From the NCBI GenBank assembly GCA_022824465.1, contig JAJDZV010000005.1, forward strand, positions 124,001-188,000: a DNA stretch of 64,000 bases, in the 5' to 3' direction. How positions within the stretch are numbered: the stretch's first letter is position 1; each line of letters begins with the position of its first letter. This document shows positions 58,636-64,000 of the stretch, piece by piece. The stretch comes from Anaerolineae bacterium. GTDB taxonomy: Bacteria > Chloroflexota > Anaerolineae > Aggregatilineales > Phototrophicaceae. Both the position numbers and the translations under genes were made by a program. A model generated the notes under the pieces. That model was not told where the DNA came from, ran no database searches, and saw only the letters and a list, made by a program, of their open reading frames with translations.

Positions 58636-60759
58636 CTAGAATTTATTTCGTTGAATGAACATAAAGTGGAGGAAGTTAAATCGGTCTTCGCCGGTGAGCA
58701 AACGGGGGCGGGCGCGGTCTTCGATGATACCCGGGTAGAGTTCAACCGCAATCAAGGCGCCGTCGTAGATATAGAGCGTATCCAGGAAAAAGCGCTGAAA
58801 GCCCCAGCCTAGCTGATCAAAATAGAGATTGCCCAATCCGTAGTGGATAAAAGCCGTATCGCCGCGTTGCGTAGGATAGAACTCGAGCGTCATCGGCTTA
58901 TGCTCGGCTGTGCCGACGACGATATCCGCGCCCCACTCGGCATAGGCGCGAAAGTCGCGCGTCTGGCTCGGCTCGGGCTCGAATTTCTCATATTCGCGGT
59001 ACTGAACAGTCAGCAGCGTCAAGTCGACGTCGGAGGCTAGCGTGGCGAGCGCGCCCCGCAGCCAGCCGCTTTCGCAGGAGGCGGCGCCGGGGCGAAGGCC
59101 GAATGACGAGTCCGGGTTGTCGCTTGCCAGTGCAAAGGCGGGTCCGATCCAGTTGCAGGCAAGCCAGCCGATGCGCGAGCCGTTGTGTTCCAGAATCAAG
59201 GGTTGCCGCGCCTCATCAAGATTGCGGCCGCCGCCGACCACCGCAATGCCGCTGCGCTCAAAGTGATCCAGCGTATGCTGCAGCGGCTCAAATCTGAAGT
59301 CGTTGATGTGATTGCCGGTCAGATCCACCACATCGACGTCCAGCAGTTCAAAGAGCCTCGCGTGCTCAATTTTCATGCACAGGCTGAGATCCTTGCCCGC
59401 TAAGCCGATTCCCGCATCAGGGCAAGACGCCACTATCGACGCTTCATTGGTGATCTGAAAGTAATCCGACGACCTGACGTAGTCCGCGATACCGCTGGCC
59501 GCCGTTTCAAGGCCGATGGCGTCAATGGCAGGCAGGGTGTGGCGCGCCAAGGCGGTAGTGCCCGACAAAGTAATGCGCGTCAGCTTATCGCGGCTGAAGT
59601 TTGCAAAGTCGCTTTTGAAGAGAAGCGGATAATCTGCCAGCTGGTCGACGATAGGCTTATCATCAAGCCATAGGGGACGGAGTCGCAAGCGAAACTCGTC
59701 AAAGGGCAGCAGCGTAAAGCTGCCTTTTGAGCGCCACAATTCAAAGAATAAACGGTCATGAGGGACGATACTGGTCCCTTGGTGAATGACGAAGCCATGT
59801 TGGCGCAGCCGGCCGAGCGCCGATTCGGACAGAATCAGCCGTGGGTCGAGTTCGCCGGCGAGCAGCGCCGCCAGGTCCGTTGAGTCTATGGATAGAAGCA
59901 GGGCGCCGAAGCCGGCCGCGGGCAGCCAGAATTCAAATTCGTCGCTGAGTTCTGGTGACGCGCGCTGCTGCGAATCGGTCGATGGCGAGAAAGCGTCCGA
60001 ATAGAAGGCGAGATAATCCGCGATGTTTTGCGACCAGGTTGCCTCGCTGTGGTCGCCGTCGGGGTAGACGACAAATCTATGCGCCACGTCGCGCCGTTGC
60101 AGCTTGACATGCATGCTGTCGACCCCGGTAGCGGCGTAGTCCTGGGCGCCGCGATCCAACCACAGTCGGAGATGTGTCCCGGGATCCAAGGACTCAACCA
60201 AGTTCAGCGGATTGTATTCTGGCGCCACATGGTCGCTATCGAAGAATGGGCTGTGGCCGCCCAGGGCGACGAACTGGTGCGGGTAGCGGAAGCCCATGTG
60301 ATAAGCCCAGAATCCACCCCTTGAAATGCCGCCGATCGCCTGCATGCCGCTGGTTCGATACCGACGCGAAACTTGTGTGATCAGGTCAAGAAGCTGATGA
60401 TCATAGCTGGCGGGTCCAAAGTGGTTGTCGTTGGCTGCCGCGTCGCCGTAGGGCATCAATACAATCATCGGCGTGGCGGTTCCGTTTTGAATGGCTTCTT
60501 CAAGCGCGTAAAGAAAGCCCAGCCGCGCCCATTGTCGGTCATCAGCATTGGAGCCGTGCAAAAGAATGAGCAAGGGGTAAGTCGCCTCGGAGGAGTCATG
60601 ACAAGGCGGCAGATAAATTTGGAAGCGGATATCGCCTCCATTAACGCCACTGATGTACGTCTCGTGCGAGACGCTCCCTACGCCATTGCAGCCCTCGCTT
60701 TGGGCGAATATGCCGGGCGACAGCAACAAGAGAGCGATAAGGGACAGAGGCACGCGCAT
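58636..60759 (-). CDS. secreted esterase-CapA fusion protein
   Basis: A 707-residue exported protein with a signal peptide (about 1-20). Residues about 25-265 form an alpha/beta-hydrolase domain of the Esterase D/feruloyl type, with oxyanion region LLHGSN, nucleophile Ser146 in GGISRGG and a likely His in DGDHSEATW. A linker region (about 280-395) follows. Residues about 400-690 match the CapA (PGA_cap) metallophosphatase-like fold: LSGTTALARH, TGNHINDF and a late AEHKP. The canonical GD and HWGxEY metal ligands are Gly-Thr and QYREYE, a variant form. Its activity is uncertain; capsule or cell-wall modification is plausible. It follows the response regulator gene by 76 nt. Confidence 0.75.
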   Translation of the reverse strand: MRVPLSLIALLLLSPGIFAQSEGCNGVGSVSHETYISGVNGGDIRFQIYLPPCHDSSEATYPLLILLHGSNADDRQWARLGFLYALEEAIQNGTATPMIVLMPYGDAAANDNHFGPASYDHQLLDLITQVSRRYRTSGMQAIGGISRGGFWAYHMGFRYPHQFVALGGHSPFFDSDHVAPEYNPLNLVESLDPGTHLRLWLDRGAQDYAATGVDSMHVKLQRRDVAHRFVVYPDGDHSEATWSQNIADYLAFYSDAFSPSTDSQQRASPELSDEFEFWLPAAGFGALLLSIDSTDLAALLAGELDPRLILSESALGRLRQHGFVIHQGTSIVPHDRLFFELWRSKGSFTLLPFDEFRLRLRPLWLDDKPIVDQLADYPLLFKSDFANFSRDKLTRITLSGTTALARHTLPAIDAIGLETAASGIADYVRSSDYFQITNEASIVASCPDAGIGLAGKDLSLCMKIEHARLFELLDVDVVDLTGNHINDFRFEPLQHTLDHFERSGIAVVGGGRNLDEARQPLILEHNGSRIGWLACNWIGPAFALASDNPDSSFGLRPGAASCESGWLRGALATLASDVDLTLLTVQYREYEKFEPEPSQTRDFRAYAEWGADIVVGTAEHKPMTLEFYPTQRGDTAFIHYGLGNLYFDQLGWGFQRFFLDTLYIYDGALIAVELYPGIIEDRARPRLLTGEDRFNFLHFMFIQRNKF

Positions 60760-60835
60760 GGACGCTCCAGCACAGAATACGGCAGCGCAATAGCGTCAAA
60801 TCTTATCACGAAAGATGATGAATTTGGGCGGTGGT

Positions 60836-61681
60836 TCACTTGCTGGCGGGGATCTCGCCCAGACGGTAGCCGACGCCACGCACATTCACGATCAGATCGA
60901 TTTCGCCCAAACCGCGGAGTTTGCGGCGGAGGTTGCTCACGTGCGGACGGATAACCTCACGGGCTTCCGCCTCGTCGGTCTGATAGCCGCGCACTTCCGC
61001 GACAAGTTCCTGACAGGTGGCTACGCGGTTGCGGTTTGCAGCCAGGTACAACAGCAGGTCGAATTCTGTTGGCGTCAGGCTGACGGAGCGTTTCCCGGCG
61101 GCAATCTGGTACTTGCCTGGCAGAACCGCAAGCGGTCCAAGGTAGATGGTATTTCCACGCTGTGCAGCGCCCGTTCGCCTAGCCAGGTTATCGCCGTCGG
61201 TTGCGTCGAAACCATGACCCGAGGAAACAGCCGACGCTTCACGCGCCAATTCGGCGACGTTCCGCTCGATTGTATCTAGCAGGCGGCGGCGGCGCCTCCT
61301 TGATTGAGCGCGCCCGATACCGCGCTCCACACTTTCGCGGATGTCTTCGCTAGTAAAGGGCTTGACCAGCAGATCGTTCGCGCCAAAACGCAAGGCGCGC
61401 AGCGCTTCATCGACTGTCGCTTCGTCGGTCAAAAGGACAACAATGGCATCGGTCGAGTGTTTCTTGACGCCCTGCAGCAGGTCAAGACCGCTAATTCCCG
61501 GCAAGTTGATTTCTGAGAGGACGAGGTCAAAATCATCGGAGGAGAAAAGCTCAAGCGCAGCTTCGCCGCTATCGGCCTCGGCGACCACATATCCCGCCCG
61601 CTGTAAAGCTTTGCAAACGGTATATCGATTGACGCCATCGTGATCGACGAGTAGAAGTCGCATCAACTGTCTTTCGGACAT
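60836..61681 (-). CDS. OmpR-type response regulator with Glu at the phospho-acceptor site
   Basis: A 281-residue regulator. The receiver domain (7-120) keeps the acidic pair in LLVDHD, Thr85 and Lys107 in LLVKPF, but the expected phospho-accepting Asp is Glu57 in LVLSEINLPG. Glu can mimic phospho-Asp, so the protein may be constitutively active. The arginine-rich linker (about 122-135) precedes a C-terminal winged helix of the OmpR type (about 185-278), with LTPTEFDLLLYLAANRN and VRGVGYRLG. ATG 61681 is chosen from the promoter position at 61717-61725; no kinase gene is adjacent. Confidence 0.9.
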   Translation of the reverse strand: MSERQLMRLLLVDHDGVNRYTVCKALQRAGYVVAEADSGEAALELFSSDDFDLVLSEINLPGISGLDLLQGVKKHSTDAIVVLLTDEATVDEALRALRFGANDLLVKPFTSEDIRESVERGIGRAQSRRRRRRLLDTIERNVAELAREASAVSSGHGFDATDGDNLARRTGAAQRGNTIYLGPLAVLPGKYQIAAGKRSVSLTPTEFDLLLYLAANRNRVATCQELVAEVRGYQTDEAEAREVIRPHVSNLRRKLRGLGEIDLIVNVRGVGYRLGEIPASK

Positions 61682-61716
61682 TTTGACCGCCGAGCTTGCG
61701 CGCCGCAGGTATAGCA

Positions 61717-61725
61717 ATTATAGCA
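61717..61725 (-). promoter_or_regulatory. extended -10 promoter of the response regulator gene
   Basis: On the minus strand TGC is followed by a perfect TATAAT. Transcription would start near 61710, leaving about 29 nt before ATG 61681. No -35 is obvious. It lies after tilS, so the regulator and the esterase-CapA gene may form a separate unit. Confidence 0.6.
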
Positions 61726-61771
61726 TCTGCGTTGAACCGCGCGCCAAAGCAAACGGTGGGGAAAAGAGATT

Positions 61772-63172
61772 TTATACCAGATGCAAGACCGTTGCCGGTG
61801 TGCCGGTCACGGGCAAATCTGATTCGGCGATATGCCAGGTCTTGCCCACGCATATTGCGACAATTGCGCCGTCGGCGTCAATCAGCGGAATGCGATCACG
61901 CAGATAGCGGGGAATCTTGCGATCGATCATCCAGTCCTTTAGCTTTCGGGAGCGGCCGCCCATGCCTTTCGGTTTGAATCGGTCGCCGGCGCGGCGCGTC
62001 CGCAGCCAAACTTCGGCATCCGACCTGAGAATTATGGTTGCGCCTTTCGCTTGTCCAGAAGCGGCGTCAGTGAGGGAAATGAATATACCGTGCCGCGCGC
62101 GCGGCCAGGATGGCGTTATCCGTTCGACGGCGCCAGGCGGGATTAGTCGATAGCCCGAGACCGAAACCGGGCGGCCTTTTTGGCGAATCAATATATCGTC
62201 ATAGTCGAGGTAAAACTCCAACGAGAAACCGAGATCGCGCACTGCGCCGGCCTTGGCGTGTTTCGCCCAGGCAATGATGTCACGCGTGATATCGAAGGAC
62301 AGACTCGCTGAATCTTCGCCGAGCTGTTGGACTGCCGCGCGCAGAAGACGCCTCTGAAGCGCTGGATGCAGTGAGAAAAGCTGCCCTTTGCCGAGCCGCC
62401 ATGCGCCGTCAGTCCTGTCGATGTCTGGCAAAATCTGCTTCTCGAGCCATTCGGACAAAAAGGCTTCGTCGGATGTCACAATATCGCCAAGCCGTCTGAA
62501 CGCGCCGGTTAGATTTGGATTCAATTGTCTCAACCTGGGTATGACTTCGCGTCGCAGATAGTTGCGGCTGAATCTGGCGTCGGAGTTGGTGTCGTCTTCA
62601 CAATAGGCGAGACCGTGCGTTTCGCAGTAATCTTCCAGCTGTCGTCGCTCGAAGCGCAGCAGTGGACGGAAGAGCACAATCTCCGGCTGAAACGGCATGG
62701 GCGAGAGCATCCGCATGCCGCCGAGCCCGCGGGCGCCGCTGCCGCGAACGATGTTCAGCAAGACGGTTTCGATTTGGTCATCCGCGTGGTGCCCGACGAT
62801 GACGACGCCGCTTAATTGATTCGCTGCTACCCGAGCCAGGAATTCGTATCGCGATCGGCGCGCGGCGGCCTCGAGACCGATACCCCATTCAACTGCCAAT
62901 TTCGGGACCTCCGCCCGTTCGACCGTGACCGGAAGCTGCCAGCGATCAGCCAAGCCGCGCACAAGTTCGGCGTCGTGTTGTCCGGCCGCGCCACGGATGC
63001 CGTGATCCAAGGTTGCCACGTGAAGGTTCAGGTGTGTTCGCGTCTGCAAGGAGCGCAGAATGTGAAGCAAGGCGACAGAATCGCAGCCGCCGGAAACGGC
63101 AACGACGGCAGTAGTTGTCGGCGCCAAGGCGTCGGTAGACTCGATAGACTGCAACACACTCTCGGCAATCAT
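61772..63172 (-). CDS. tilS: tRNA(Ile)-lysidine synthase
   Basis: A 466-residue enzyme that modifies C34 of tRNA-Ile(CAU) to lysidine, allowing it to read AUA. The ATP-pyrophosphatase P-loop SGGCDS (27-32) and the GHHADDQIETVLLN motif are present, followed by a TilS substrate-binding region and a C-terminal domain with TRRAGDRFKPKGMGGRSRKLKDWM. Length agrees with the family. It is divergent from mreB across about 210 nt of AT-rich sequence. Confidence 0.95.
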   Translation of the reverse strand: MIAESVLQSIESTDALAPTTTAVVAVSGGCDSVALLHILRSLQTRTHLNLHVATLDHGIRGAAGQHDAELVRGLADRWQLPVTVERAEVPKLAVEWGIGLEAAARRSRYEFLARVAANQLSGVVIVGHHADDQIETVLLNIVRGSGARGLGGMRMLSPMPFQPEIVLFRPLLRFERRQLEDYCETHGLAYCEDDTNSDARFSRNYLRREVIPRLRQLNPNLTGAFRRLGDIVTSDEAFLSEWLEKQILPDIDRTDGAWRLGKGQLFSLHPALQRRLLRAAVQQLGEDSASLSFDITRDIIAWAKHAKAGAVRDLGFSLEFYLDYDDILIRQKGRPVSVSGYRLIPPGAVERITPSWPRARHGIFISLTDAASGQAKGATIILRSDAEVWLRTRRAGDRFKPKGMGGRSRKLKDWMIDRKIPRYLRDRIPLIDADGAIVAICVGKTWHIAESDLPVTGTPATVLHLV

Positions 63173-63259
63173 AGCGCGTAATCCGACGAACAGCCGACGA
63201 CTCCCATGCTTTTACCATCTTAACCTCTTGGCATAACTTGGGAAACATAAGAGATTCAA

Positions 63260-63268
63260 TGATATATT
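63260..63268 (+). promoter_or_regulatory. upstream promoter candidate of mreB
   Basis: TGA followed by TATATT forms an extended -10 in the AT-rich stretch between tilS and mreB. TTGGGA lies 19 nt upstream, slightly too far. The leader to the mreB start would be about 110 nt. Confidence 0.3.
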
Positions 63269-63342
63269 GAGTCGTAGTCTTGGATTGAAGTTTTAAGTAT
63301 GTAATACATTGATTATAGTTAGTAATTGGTTAAGACCGGTTG

Positions 63343-63351
63343 TGATATAAT
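63343..63351 (+). promoter_or_regulatory. extended -10 promoter of mreB
   Basis: TGA followed by a perfect TATAAT. The -35 region has only weak matches. Transcription would start near 63358, about 27 nt before the GTG start. Confidence 0.6.
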
Positions 63352-63384
63352 GCGCTGCGAACGCATCACGTCGAGGACTACATA

Positions 63385-64000
63385 GTGCTTAGCCCCCTGG
63401 ATTTCCTCTTCGGGCTCTTCTCGCTCGACATTGGCATAGACTTGGGTACCGCGTATACCTTGGTCTACGTTCGTGGCAAGGGAATCGTCATCAACGAACC
63501 ATCCTTTGTCGCCATTGACCGCAAGTCGCGCAGGCCGATCGAAGTTGGCGCGCGCGCCAAAGAAATGTGGAGCAAGAATCCAAAGGACATATTGATTGTC
63601 CGTCCGCTGCGTGATGGCGTAATCAGCGAGTATGAAATCACCGCGCGCATGCTGGACTACTTAATCAAGAAAGCGCACGAACAGAGTTGGGTGCCGGTGC
63701 CGCGACCGCGGGTCGTAGTGGGCATACCGAGCGGCGTCACGGAGGTGGAAAAGCGCGCGGTTATAGAGGCGACGCTGGACGCCGGCGCGCGAGAAGCGCA
63801 TCTCATTGAAGAACCGGTCGCAGCGGCAATTGGCGCCAACCTGCCTGTATTGGAGACGCGCGGCAGCATGGTGGTTGATATCGGCGGCGGCACCACTGAG
63901 GTAGCCCTGTTCTCTCTTGGCGGCATCGTTATTAGTCGGTCTATTCGCGTGGCCGGCGACGAAATGGACGAAGACATCGTCCAGCATTTGCGCAACAAGC
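63385..64000 (+). CDS. mreB: rod-shape-determining actin MreB, 3' end outside window
   Basis: The first 205 codons of the bacterial actin that guides lateral cell-wall synthesis. Nucleotide-binding signatures are FSLDIGIDLGTAYTLVYV (the usual GTANT reads GTAYT), VVGIPSGVTEVEKRAV and DIGGGTTEVA. The GTG start at 63385 has GAGG with 8-nt spacing and places the conserved LDIGIDLG at residue 14. The frame runs off the right edge. Usually mreC and mreD follow, but they are outside the window. Confidence 0.95.
   Translation, partial: MLSPLDFLFGLFSLDIGIDLGTAYTLVYVRGKGIVINEPSFVAIDRKSRRPIEVGARAKEMWSKNPKDILIVRPLRDGVISEYEITARMLDYLIKKAHEQSWVPVPRPRVVVGIPSGVTEVEKRAVIEATLDAGAREAHLIEEPVAAAIGANLPVLETRGSMVVDIGGGTTEVALFSLGGIVISRSIRVAGDEMDEDIVQHLRNK

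Overview
The window looks like a chromosomal segment of a GC-rich Chloroflexota bacterium, probably Anaerolineae-like. The main pointers are several very large DUF2298 (Chlor_Arch_YYY) and TIGR03663-type membrane proteins, families shared mainly by Chloroflexi and archaea, together with the general gene content. This placement is inference from recognised families; no search was run. No insertion sequence, prophage or CRISPR array was seen.

Layout. 1-5.3 kb: the end of an unknown gene, a small membrane protein with its own promoter and terminator, gyrA, rplY and tRNA-Gly(CCC). 5.6-20.4 kb: a one-directional surface-glycan-type block, with a GT4 glycosyltransferase followed by four multi-pass membrane proteins, one of them a 1941-residue fusion of a GT-C-like module with a DUF2298 module. 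20.6-25.8 kb: an ECF sigma factor, an atypical zinc-finger-type anti-sigma factor and a 1319-residue TIGR03663-like membrane protein ending in NHL repeats. 25.8-33.6 kb: the translation/ribosome operon nusA-ylxR-infB-rbfA-nrnA-truB-ribF, without rimP, preceded by a promoter and a leader hairpin. 33.6-43.7 kb: era, two small unknown genes, a histidine phosphatase, an HTH protein, mdh, a PspC-domain protein, a MATE transporter, fmt, recJ and a DUF1385 protein.

43.7-64 kb: a sulfotransferase abutting mutS, a ROK protein, a soluble GAF-PAS histidine kinase, a secreted clan-A-like glycoside hydrolase, a two-gene set of unknown envelope proteins, a methyltransferase, a phosphohexomutase, a Clp ATPase with a degenerate first ATPase module, an esterase-CapA fusion, a response regulator with Glu at the phosphorylation site, tilS, and the start of mreB.

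Together the genes give a housekeeping backbone interleaved with envelope-building functions: phosphohexomutase for sugar activation, GT4 and GT-C-like enzymes for glycan transfer, DUF2298/TIGR03663 proteins of unsettled role, and an ECF sigma/anti-sigma pair that may tune them. Several regulatory or catalytic proteins carry substitutions at normally invariant residues. Promoters were read by eye: near-consensus TTGACN-N17-TANNNT elements precede tRNA-Gly, rplY, nusA, the HTH gene and the DUF1385 gene, and a TGN-extended -10 recurs elsewhere.
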